A stretch of 33,944 nt of DNA from positions 1-33,944 of IMG/VR virus record IMGVR_UViG_3300038825_000273, one strand, 5' to 3'. Below, piece after piece: positions 21,504 to 27,993 of this stretch (within the stretch, counting starts at the first letter, position 1; every line of letters starts with the position of its first letter). A program made the translations under genes and the position numbers. The stretch is from a virus. The notes below the pieces were generated by a model that was given only the letters and a program-made list of their open reading frames with translations, did not search any database and was not told the DNA's origin.

Positions 21504-21959
21504 TTAATTTTGTGGTATTTGGCATTCATCGTATTGTAATGGTTGTTTAAGTTGCATGGACATTGTCCACCCTGTTAATGTGTCATCGAATCTCTCTGTA
21601 AAGCTAGAGATACTTCCAGTCTTTTCTATGCTTACAAACTTCCAATTATCTGTATAGAGCTTTTCAAAATATGCAATCGTATCTAATAAGATTAGTAAGG
21701 TATCGCTTTTAACCTCTGTTTCAACCGTTCCCTCGTTAGCCTTATCCATTACAAGGATATTAAAACCGTTAGTAATAAAACCATTCCCAATAGTTGCAGG
21801 GCTGTCTTGCACAAATAAAAGCGGATAGTTAAAGTCTTTAAGTAGAGAGTCGTGCTGTACTACTTCCCAGAGATCTCCGTTGCCAAACTCATTTATTTGT
21901 TTGTGAGCTGTTGCAAAGTCTTGAAACTCTTTTATCATTTGATTGTACGTGATTTTCAT
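21504..21959 (-). CDS. Probable tail terminator/neck-type structural protein, 151 aa
   Basis: A 151-residue alpha/beta protein: MKITYNQMIKEFQDFATAHK, then LWEVVQHDSLLKDFNYPLLFV, ILVMDKANEG, DTLLILLDTIAYFEKLY and a final WTMSMQLKQPLQYDEC. The plan (N-terminal helix, strands, and a helix DTLLILLDTIAYF before the last strands) resembles neck or tail terminator proteins near portal genes. Placed after the connector gene, this fits. Weak call; no signature motif. Confidence 0.55.
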   Translation of the reverse strand: MKITYNQMIKEFQDFATAHKQINEFGNGDLWEVVQHDSLLKDFNYPLLFVQDSPATIGNGFITNGFNILVMDKANEGTVETEVKSDTLLILLDTIAYFEKLYTDNWKFVSIEKTGSISSFTERFDDTLTGWTMSMQLKQPLQYDECQIPQN

Positions 21960-22020
21960 CTCTAAACTTTTTTAACTTTCTATCAACTATACTAAATTTC
22001 TTTACTTTATTTTTTGCCAT
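21889..22020 (-). CDS. Possible small basic protein, 43 aa
   Basis: ATG at 22020, 3 nt after the connector gene's stop; TGA at 21889-21891. It begins MAKNKVKKFSIVDRKLKKFR and is strongly basic. It overlaps the 151-aa gene by 71 nt in another frame, more than other overlaps here, so it may be chance; its ATG in the only gap between two genes is the main support. Confidence 0.3.
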   Translation of the reverse strand: MAKNKVKKFSIVDRKLKKFRDENHVQSNDKRVSRLCNSSQTNK

Positions 22021-22023
22021 GTT

Positions 22024-22584
22024 TTAATCGTTACAACAATCTCTAAGGTAGTCAAAGCCTGTGCCTCTATTCTTACCATTGCCCAAGTATAAGCCACCAG
22101 TAAAAGCAGAGTTTGCAGGGTAGATGTCATCTGTTTCAGAGTTACTTGTATATAAAGGAAATAGTGTATGGTTAGCTACAAGGTAATTAATTATATCTTC
22201 GGCAAACATCTCCGCTTTATCTCTCCATCTGTTTAATAAATGGTTAAGGTCATCGAAAGAGGTTACTTGACTATTCTCTGAGTTCTGTTGTACTACTCCT
22301 TTATTTCTATACTTGTATGCTAATATCGGTGTCATCTCAAATACTAAGTATTTTAATAAGCAAGGTGCTATATAAGTATTAACTAAAATTAAGTCGTTTC
22401 CTGCTAGCGTTCCTGCTCCTGCCTTTGCTATAATGTCATCAAATAAGTTAGTGCCTAGAATCGGCTTTATGTACTCCCTTTGAGCAGTCCAGAGCGCATC
22501 TACCATGAGCCTTTCGTCTACATTGTCATCTAGGATACTGTTATCCTTTATGTAGTCCATATCTATAAGTAATGTTCTAGCCAT
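22024..22584 (-). CDS. Head-tail connector-type protein, 186 aa
   Basis: A 186-residue helical protein: YIKDNSILDDNVDERLMVDALWTAQREYIKPILGTNLFDDI is the familiar N-terminal pattern of gp6-like head-tail connector proteins in Bacteroidota phages (DUF6712-like), and a second block LNRWRDKAEMFAEDIINYLVANHTLFPLY follows at about 110-145. It is close to the portal gene, as connectors usually are. It would form part of the neck under the portal. Overlaps the upstream small gene by 8 nt. Confidence 0.7.
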   Translation of the reverse strand: MARTLLIDMDYIKDNSILDDNVDERLMVDALWTAQREYIKPILGTNLFDDIIAKAGAGTLAGNDLILVNTYIAPCLLKYLVFEMTPILAYKYRNKGVVQQNSENSQVTSFDDLNHLLNRWRDKAEMFAEDIINYLVANHTLFPLYTSNSETDDIYPANSAFTGGLYLGNGKNRGTGFDYLRDCCND

Positions 22585-22732
22585 TGTGTTTCTCTTTTAC
22601 TTCCCTTCTTATTGCTTTTGCTCTTTTGCTATGTGGTCGCATTATAATAAACTCTATATCCTCTTTTAATTCGTCAGCTACTTTGACAGCTAAGTCCTTT
22701 TTAAATTTTAATCTTTGGTAACTACTAAGCAT
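22577..22732 (-). CDS. Hypothetical protein, 51 aa, after portal
   Basis: I place the start at 22732, where ATGCTTAG overlaps the portal stop; a longer frame starting at 22846 would overlap the portal's coding end by 122 nt. The 51-residue product begins MLSSYQRLKFKKDLAVKVAD and is a charged helix pair ending in a basic KRAKAIRREVKEKHN tail. It overlaps the connector gene start by 8 nt. No family recognised. Confidence 0.6.
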   Translation of the reverse strand: MLSSYQRLKFKKDLAVKVADELKEDIEFIIMRPHSKRAKAIRREVKEKHNG

Positions 22733-24524
22733 CTTTTTTAACTCTAACTGTTCTACTAGACCAGACATGTCGGCAGTAAGGCACTCTATTACCGTTTCTA
22801 TTCCACCATCCACCTCTATGTTTAAAGGTGCTTTGTCCAAAGTCATTAACCATACCTAGTAACTCCTCTCTAGTGTAGCTTTTACCTAGTCTTAGCATTT
22901 CTCTACAGTAGTCTCTAGTGCCTGCAATTATAGGAGAGCCTGTTAAGTCTGCTCTTAAAGCATATTTGTAAACTGTTATAATCTCGGATACTTCTTCTTC
23001 TCCCTCCTCAGTTACTTTTATCTGTGTCTTTTGAGGGTCTAAAAAACCGTTCCTTATTAGCCTTAAGATTCTTTGTCTTACTTCTGCTTCTGTTTCGCCT
23101 ACTTGCTGCGCTATCTCCTCTACCGTTGTTTTAGGGTTAGCCTTAATAATGTCTATAACTTGGCTGTCTATACTTCCTATGTCGGCAAAGTCAAAAGGGT
23201 TATAGTCTAACTCCTTTTCGCTTATTACTTCTAGCTCGTCATCGTGGTAGCCTAACTTACTTAAAGCTTCCCAAATAAGCTCCTCATCTTCGCTAAATGC
23301 TTGCTCTGTTTTCTTTTGTAAAGGCTTTTCTAAAGGCTTGTATCCTGCAAGTTCTCTTATTTCGTCAGTAGTTAATACAGAAACTAAAGTACTCTCTGAT
23401 ATTTGTACTTTTATAGGTGCTATCTTTTCTATTTTTAGACCGCTCGGCATTCCCAATAATAAAGCAAAGTCATTAAATAGCTTTTCGTACATTATTTGGT
23501 TAGGCTCAATGTAACTGCTATTCATTGCCTCTATTGCTACCCTTAACTCGTCTGCGTTATTGCTAAACCCTGTGTCTATTGTTTTAATAAATACAGAAGC
23601 ATCTACTCCATGTGCTGTGAATATCTCGTCTTGTACTTGTTTGTTTAAGTTAATAAACTTGTCATCTTGACCGTTTGGACTAACTGGTATTATATCAACT
23701 CCTTTGTCCTTTCCATCGTCAAAAATAATTATAGGCTCGCCTGCGTTATTGCTACCATGATGCTTATTTTTAATCTGCTTCTTTATGTATGCTTGAGCCT
23801 CTTGAGTAGGTTGACCATTATGGAAATTAAAAACTACACCACCACTAAAGCCTGATTTACAGTTGTTTAGAACATAATTGGATATTTCATAGTCGGCAGA
23901 AATGTAATTTATACCGCTTATGTAATTTGGTAAAGGGTACTCTTTTAAGTTTGGTCTGTAAGACTTGTAATAACAAATGTATCTTTCGCCTTTTACAGCA
24001 GAGCCATCGAAAGGGAATGAGGTTAAGGTTTCAAAGTCCTCGTTATTAGTTGGCTTCTTTGCTGCCCAATCGCTAGTGTAAAAATAAGTGTCCTCCTCTA
24101 CTCCTACGCGAATGTCTCCAAAGTCAATATGATTAATGATAAGTCCTTTGCCATCTTTCGTTACAATTACTTCTAAAGCATAACCACCAAATAGCTCGTT
24201 ATCTTTTACAATTTTTTTAGTAAGTTCAAAAAGCGAGTCATTACCTACGTGGTTAATAAAGTTTTCTAGCTTAACTCTGTCCTCCAAAGTTCTTACTGTT
24301 TCATCTACTTTCCACCCTCGACCACTTATGTAATTAGTCTTACCGTTAATAATACTATTGTGCTTTCCTGAGGTATTGTATAACTCTACTAAATAGTCAG
24401 GGTATAAATTTTTGTAAGGTGCTTCAGTTCCATAAACAATATACTCCTTTCCCCTTTCCTCTTTAAATACTGGAGGCTTGTTAGCTTCAAAATTAAAGAT
24501 TAAAATATTTTCTTTGTTCATCAT
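22725..24524 (-). CDS. Portal protein with C-terminal winged-helix and minor-capsid-like extension, 599 aa
   Basis: The first ~430 residues are portal-like: KNLYPDYLVELYNTSGKHNSIINGKTNYISGRGW near the start, later YISADYEISNYVLNNCKSGF and KINLNKQVQDEIFTAHGVDAS-type segments with IEPNQIMYEKLF, as in HK97/SPP1-type portals of Bacteroidota phages. Residues about 453-520 (DSQVIDIIKANPKTTVEEIA, GETEAEVRQRILRLIRNGFL) look like a winged helix-turn-helix. The last ~80 (TRDYCREMLRLGKSYTREEL, GGWWNR, YCRHVW at 583-588) resemble the C-terminal part of minor capsid proteins. It forms the dodecameric DNA gateway of the head. It starts with ATGATG and touches the 131-aa gene. Confidence 0.82.
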   Translation of the reverse strand: MMNKENILIFNFEANKPPVFKEERGKEYIVYGTEAPYKNLYPDYLVELYNTSGKHNSIINGKTNYISGRGWKVDETVRTLEDRVKLENFINHVGNDSLFELTKKIVKDNELFGGYALEVIVTKDGKGLIINHIDFGDIRVGVEEDTYFYTSDWAAKKPTNNEDFETLTSFPFDGSAVKGERYICYYKSYRPNLKEYPLPNYISGINYISADYEISNYVLNNCKSGFSGGVVFNFHNGQPTQEAQAYIKKQIKNKHHGSNNAGEPIIIFDDGKDKGVDIIPVSPNGQDDKFINLNKQVQDEIFTAHGVDASVFIKTIDTGFSNNADELRVAIEAMNSSYIEPNQIMYEKLFNDFALLLGMPSGLKIEKIAPIKVQISESTLVSVLTTDEIRELAGYKPLEKPLQKKTEQAFSEDEELIWEALSKLGYHDDELEVISEKELDYNPFDFADIGSIDSQVIDIIKANPKTTVEEIAQQVGETEAEVRQRILRLIRNGFLDPQKTQIKVTEEGEEEVSEIITVYKYALRADLTGSPIIAGTRDYCREMLRLGKSYTREELLGMVNDFGQSTFKHRGGWWNRNGNRVPYCRHVWSSRTVRVKKDA

Positions 24525-24916
24525 GTTACCTGATGTGTTTTATAGGTTATGTCTATGTCGTGCTGATTATAGGTAGTACTAGCACGCTCTAAGTCCATTA
24601 AGCCACTTTCTACTAGTCCTGTTGCTAAAGTAGGATCTAAGTTTGTTGTTGAGGTTTGCTCATAAACAAAATATTCGTATTGTCCTCCTGCGCCTAGAAT
24701 AAGCTCTCCTGCTAGTGGCGAGTCTGTACCCTCTGTAAAAGTAAACTCATTATACCTATCTTTGAATAAGCTAGTGTCTGCCATTATACAATAGTAACTT
24801 ACTTTCTCGGTTACATTTCTAAACTGAAATAAATAAACGGGAGTAGATAGTGTACTCTTTTCCTTTAGTGTTAAAGTTAGATTGCTTGTCGTATTTTCGT
24901 TTATCAAAATCGGCAT
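24521..24916 (-). CDS. Virion-associated protein, 131 aa
   Basis: A 131-residue beta-rich protein starting MPILINENTTSNLTLTLKEK, with YLFQFRNVTEKVSYYCIMAD and a FTFTEGTDSPLAGELILGAGGQYEYFVYEQ segment; similar proteins lie beside portal genes in Bacteroidota phages with no known role. Its ATG shares a base with the stop of the 57-residue gene upstream (TAATG), and it overlaps the portal start by 4 nt. A head-decoration or neck role is plausible. Confidence 0.6.
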   Translation of the reverse strand: MPILINENTTSNLTLTLKEKSTLSTPVYLFQFRNVTEKVSYYCIMADTSLFKDRYNEFTFTEGTDSPLAGELILGAGGQYEYFVYEQTSTTNLDPTLATGLVESGLMDLERASTTYNQHDIDITYKTHQVT

Positions 24917-25089
24917 TATTCAGAATCTGCTTTTTCTTTCTTTTCCTTCTTTTTCTTTTCCACTTTGAAAACATCTAAGCCCAATTTTTTGTATTTAGCA
25001 AACTCATTTTTATCGTTTACTATGGTAACATGTCCTACCGTTTTATGGTAAACTGTACCTCCGTTTAAAAACTCCTTTTTTAGTTCCAT
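24916..25089 (-). CDS. Small lysine-rich protein, 57 aa
   Basis: ATG at 25089, TAA at 24916-24918. It begins MELKKEFLNGGTVYHKTVGH with short strands (VTIVNDKNEFAKYKKLGLDVF) and ends in a run of lysines with an acidic close (KKKKEKKEKADSE). The start follows the strongest copy of the 33-nt late element and a terminator, so it opens a new transcription block that leads to the portal gene. Possibly a small virion-assembly protein; unrecognised. Confidence 0.65.
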   Translation of the reverse strand: MELKKEFLNGGTVYHKTVGHVTIVNDKNEFAKYKKLGLDVFKVEKKKKEKKEKADSE

Positions 25090-25122
25090 ATTATCTATTG
25101 TAAAAATTTTTATTAGTTGTAT
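25090..25122 (-). promoter_or_regulatory. 33-nt late start-codon element, copy 2
   Basis: Coding strand: ATACAA, 15 nt, ACAATAGATAAT, then the ATG at 25089. It sits between an intrinsic terminator (25142-25167) and the first gene of the portal block, where a new promoter would be expected. Confidence 0.65.
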
Positions 25123-25141
25123 AAAAAAAATAATAAAACAT

Positions 25142-25167
25142 AAAAAAAGGGTAACAAAAAGCTACCC
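25142..25167 (-). terminator. Intrinsic terminator after the tube-like protein gene
   Basis: GGGTAGC and GTTACCC form a 7-bp stem (one G-U) around TTTTT (25149-25167), followed by seven T residues (25142-25148). It lies 24 nt past the stop of the 171-residue gene. Confidence 0.85.
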
Positions 25168-25191
25168 TCTCTCTAATTTTATAGGTTATTT

Positions 25192-25707
25192 TTAACCGAT
25201 AGTTAAGCCTGCAATTACAGTAGAATCTACTTCTAACATTCGTAATTTTTCTTTAGCCGTTATACTGTAAGTGTAGCCATTGTGGTCTCCAAATGCTGCT
25301 CCAGTTACAGACGTTCCTGTTAATTTATCTGCTCCAAAATAAGCTCCTACTGTCCAGTACTTATCATTCATATCTTTGACAATAACGAACAATCTAGATT
25401 GGTCTACAAGAGTTAATTCTTGGTTTTCTGATGCTGTTAAGTTCTTAGTATTAAAGTCTAATACTGAATCGTAAAAGTTACTACCGTTCTCTAAACTTCC
25501 AGTATGAGTTTCAATTAATGAACCGTTTTCTTTCTCTAAAGAATATTGGTAAAAACTAGTAGCTGCTGCTTGAGTTAAGCCTGTTAATACTCCTGCTGCT
25601 GTACTGTCTATCGTAATATTTTCAAAGTTAGCAATTAGTACCTCTTGGATACCCCCTGCACTATTACGACAGTCTATTGCTCTTCCTTGTGTTAATGCAC
25701 ATGCCAT
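25192..25707 (-). CDS. Major tail tube-like structural protein, 171 aa
   Basis: Begins MACALTQGRAIDCRNSAGGI, then LIETHTGSLENGSNFYDSVLDF, LVDQSRLFVIVKDMNDKYWTVG and the closing GAAFGDHNGYTYSITAKEKLRMLEVD. I know this pattern from proteins encoded beside the major capsid gene in Bacteroidota phages; the NDKYWTVGxxxGxxL....G.AFGDxNGYTxxxTxKE segment looks like a tail tube or a closely related beta-sandwich. Flanked by terminators on both sides, consistent with a separately tuned, abundant virion protein. It could instead be a capsid decoration protein. Confidence 0.65.
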   Translation of the reverse strand: MACALTQGRAIDCRNSAGGIQEVLIANFENITIDSTAAGVLTGLTQAAATSFYQYSLEKENGSLIETHTGSLENGSNFYDSVLDFNTKNLTASENQELTLVDQSRLFVIVKDMNDKYWTVGAYFGADKLTGTSVTGAAFGDHNGYTYSITAKEKLRMLEVDSTVIAGLTIG

Positions 25708-25734
25708 ATCTTATATATTTTTTTTAATGTTTAT

Positions 25735-25765
25735 AAAAAAAGGGGTAAGGCTTTTTACCCACCCC
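25735..25765 (-). terminator. Intrinsic terminator after the major capsid gene
   Basis: GGGGTGGG and CCTTACCCC form an 8-bp stem with two G-U pairs around an A-rich loop (25742-25765), followed by seven T residues (25735-25741). It lies between the capsid gene and the tube-like gene and may let only part of the transcription pass. Confidence 0.8.
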
Positions 25766-25791
25766 TCTCTTAGTTAATTGTTAAAGTACTC

Positions 25792-26733
25792 TTAAGGTAC
25801 TAATGTAAATTCTACAACTTCGTCAGGGAATCTTACTTGTACTCCTCTTTTGAAAGTAACATCGAAGAAAATGCTCTTCTCAGATACTGGGTCTAATCTC
25901 ACAGACATTGCGTCTTCGTCAGCATCTCCATCCATTCCAATAACTACGTTAGAGTTTCTAGTTAAAATCATTCTTTCGTCTCCTGCTGCTCCTGGCAATC
26001 CTACAGTAGAACGTAAAGCTACGTTAGTACCGTAAAGTCTTACTTGCTCGCCATCTCCTGAGTAGTGGAATAAGTTAGCGTTTTTAAGTGCTACTACATA
26101 CTTCTTGTAAACTGATGTAGGAACCCATAATGAAAGGTCATCTGCTTCAGAGATATTGTCAGGAATAGACTCCCACATACCATCCAAGATGTCTAGTACG
26201 TTAGAGCTAGAGATTCCAGTTGCTTCCGTTACTGCTCCTGTGTTACCATCTACTGCTGCTCCTGCATCTACAATTTTCAAAAGACCATCGTAGTAGGATA
26301 GGTTGTTAGTACCTGAAGCTGTGTCTCCTTGAAAATCTGCTACAGTTAAAGCATTCTGTAAAGCGTTCATTTTCTTTTCCATGTATACCGCTTCAATCTC
26401 TGCAGGCATTTCTTCTTCTCCTGCTGCTCCTTTCTTTACTAGAACTTGCGCCCAGTATCCATTAAGGTCTTTAATGCATAAATCTTCTGAAACTGCAATA
26501 GGTCCTACTGTGATAGTTCTTTGTGAGAATGTAGTTGTGTCTGCTCCAGTTCTAGTACAAGAGTCTGAACCGAAGACAACATCTGTAGATAAAAACTGTA
26601 AGTTTGAGCTACCTTTAATTCCTGTTTGGATGTCTGCTACTTCTGCTAGTCCTCCAGTCGCTTGCATCTGCGCAATCAATGGAAAGTCTTGGTCTTCTAT
26701 GTATGCGCTTAGTGCGCTTAAATCAAATGCCAT
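25792..26733 (-). CDS. Major capsid protein, 313 aa
   Basis: A 313-residue protein with the layout of Bacteroidota phage HK97-fold capsid proteins: N-terminal LSALSAYIEDQDFPLIAQMQ (helix arm), then CIKDLNGYWAQVLVKKG and a helix (EIEAVYMEKKMNALQNALTV), SEADDLSLWVPTSVYKKYVVALKNANLFHY in the A-domain region, and MSVRLDPVSEKSIFFDVTFKRGVQVRFPDEVVEF at the C-terminus. It follows the protease/scaffold gene by 19 nt, the usual order in head operons, and is followed by a terminator. Structural fold is inferred from pattern and neighbours. Confidence 0.85.
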   Translation of the reverse strand: MAFDLSALSAYIEDQDFPLIAQMQATGGLAEVADIQTGIKGSSNLQFLSTDVVFGSDSCTRTGADTTTFSQRTITVGPIAVSEDLCIKDLNGYWAQVLVKKGAAGEEEMPAEIEAVYMEKKMNALQNALTVADFQGDTASGTNNLSYYDGLLKIVDAGAAVDGNTGAVTEATGISSSNVLDILDGMWESIPDNISEADDLSLWVPTSVYKKYVVALKNANLFHYSGDGEQVRLYGTNVALRSTVGLPGAAGDERMILTRNSNVVIGMDGDADEDAMSVRLDPVSEKSIFFDVTFKRGVQVRFPDEVVEFTLVP

Positions 26734-26752
26734 AATTATTCTTTTTTATTAT

Positions 26753-27346
26753 TTATTTTGTAAAAATTGATTTTTTCTTTGGAGAAATTACTCCGCTTCT
26801 TTTTTTCTTAATTGGTGCTACGCTAGACTCATTAGCTAACTCCTCTACTGCTGAAAACATAGCTTTCTCTTTTGTGTCTGCTTCTGCTTTGTATTTAGCA
26901 AACTCTGCTTTTACAGTTTCTAACTCCTCTGTAAGTTTTGCGAATTGCTCATTAAATACAGTTTCAGTAGATTCGATAATCTTTCTAATCTTAGCCTCTG
27001 TTACTGTTTCAGCTACAGGCTCAGGAGTTGCTTCTGTTTCCATTTCTTCCTCTTCCTCTGCTTCTACTTCTTTGATGTCTGTAATAGCTCCTTCCATTAC
27101 TGTTACTACTGTACCATCTGCTAGTGGATAGTCTCCGTTAGGCATTGGAGCTACTTCGCCCTCTACTTCTACGGTTACCATTGCACCAACTTCTAAAGCA
27201 GGGTCTATGTTAATCATTGTGCCATCTGCTAACTCAGCAGCCATTAACTTAATTTCAGTTACTTCTGGAGTAGCTTCTGCTTCTACTTCTTTTGTTTCTT
27301 CGCCAAAAATTAAGCTCTTTACTTTGTCTAAAGTTTCTTTACTCAT
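26753..27346 (-). CDS. Probable scaffold protein from nested internal start, 197 aa
   Basis: The internal ATG at 27346 (Met213 of the protease gene) is preceded by the same 33-nt element as two other starts, at the same spacing. The product would be 197 residues: an acidic, alanine- and glutamate-rich part with beta-like repeats, then a coiled coil (EAKIRKIIESTETVFNEQFA, EELETVKAEFAKYKAEADT) and a basic end (KKKRSGVISPKKKSIFTK), typical of capsid scaffolds. Nested protease/scaffold genes, where the scaffold starts inside the protease frame, are known from lambda C/Nu3. Expression is not proven from sequence. Confidence 0.6.
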   Translation of the reverse strand: MSKETLDKVKSLIFGEETKEVEAEATPEVTEIKLMAAELADGTMINIDPALEVGAMVTVEVEGEVAPMPNGDYPLADGTVVTVMEGAITDIKEVEAEEEEEMETEATPEPVAETVTEAKIRKIIESTETVFNEQFAKLTEELETVKAEFAKYKAEADTKEKAMFSAVEELANESSVAPIKKKRSGVISPKKKSIFTK

Positions 27347-27982
27347 ATTATCTATTGTTTGTTTATTTGTTACTTGTACATTGTCATATATACTTTTTTC
27401 AAAGTCTTGTATTGTTTCCCTTATTTTATTAATTAAATTTTCGTCCATTTCGACTGGCTCAAGTTGCTTAAACATACCTTCTACGCTAAAGCCTTTGAAC
27501 TCTCCTGCCTTTATAGAATTCCATATTTCGTCATTATCAACTTTAGCAGAACCCCATAGACTACCGTTAGGCACTTTCTCAAATTCCTTAGGAGCTACCT
27601 TTCCGCGTTCATTGTCTATTATAAGGTTGTCTAGCATATAAACCCCCTCCGCAATTTGTCTAGGATCATGCATAAGATTAAAATTGTTAGTCAGTCCTAG
27701 TCTGCTTTGCTTTTCTCTTATTTGCTCAATAGTCTTAGCTGAGAATTTAACAAAGAACTTTTCGCCATTCTCTCCGATTCGTGGGATAAGTAAATCGGCA
27801 ACCATAAAGTAGCCTTCTATGATTCTTTTCTCCTCGTCTTTTACATTAAACTTATACTCTGATTGTTTGCTAAATGCCATCCAATTAGATTCTATTGCAG
27901 GTTGATCTACCAAAGCTATAGCAGTTACTCCGCTTTCATCGTCTGTGTCTATTACTAATTCAAATACTTCTATTTTTTCCAT
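26753..27982 (-). CDS. Prohead protease (XkdF-like) fused to scaffold, 409 aa
   Basis: The first ~180 residues match the XkdF-like phage serine protease family (Peptidase_S78_2): VEGYFMVADLLIPR, FVKFSAKTIEQIREK, TNNFNLMHD (H105), and IKAGEFKGFSVEGMF (S166), where H105 and S166 are the likely catalytic pair of the herpesvirus-type assemblin fold. The remaining part is scaffold-like: acidic repeats, a coiled coil (about 325-390) and a basic tail. It cleaves scaffold and possibly capsid arms during head maturation. It follows the tape measure gene by 11 nt, an unusual order. Confidence 0.85.
   Translation of the reverse strand: MEKIEVFELVIDTDDESGVTAIALVDQPAIESNWMAFSKQSEYKFNVKDEEKRIIEGYFMVADLLIPRIGENGEKFFVKFSAKTIEQIREKQSRLGLTNNFNLMHDPRQIAEGVYMLDNLIIDNERGKVAPKEFEKVPNGSLWGSAKVDNDEIWNSIKAGEFKGFSVEGMFKQLEPVEMDENLINKIRETIQDFEKSIYDNVQVTNKQTIDNMSKETLDKVKSLIFGEETKEVEAEATPEVTEIKLMAAELADGTMINIDPALEVGAMVTVEVEGEVAPMPNGDYPLADGTVVTVMEGAITDIKEVEAEEEEEMETEATPEPVAETVTEAKIRKIIESTETVFNEQFAKLTEELETVKAEFAKYKAEADTKEKAMFSAVEELANESSVAPIKKKRSGVISPKKKSIFTK
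27347..27379 (-). promoter_or_regulatory. 33-nt late start-codon element, copy 3 (inside protease gene)
   Basis: Coding strand: GTACAA, 15 nt, ACAATAGATAAT, then an in-frame ATG at 27346. It has the same words at the same distances as copies 1 and 2 although it lies in coding sequence, which supports a real internal start or promoter. Confidence 0.6.
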
Positions 27983-27993
27983 TGTATTATATT

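Noticed and set aside
22577-22846. Longer 89-residue version of the gene after portal
   Set aside because: It would overlap the portal coding end by 122 nt; a start at 22732 overlaps the stop by 8 nt, in line with the rest of the genome.
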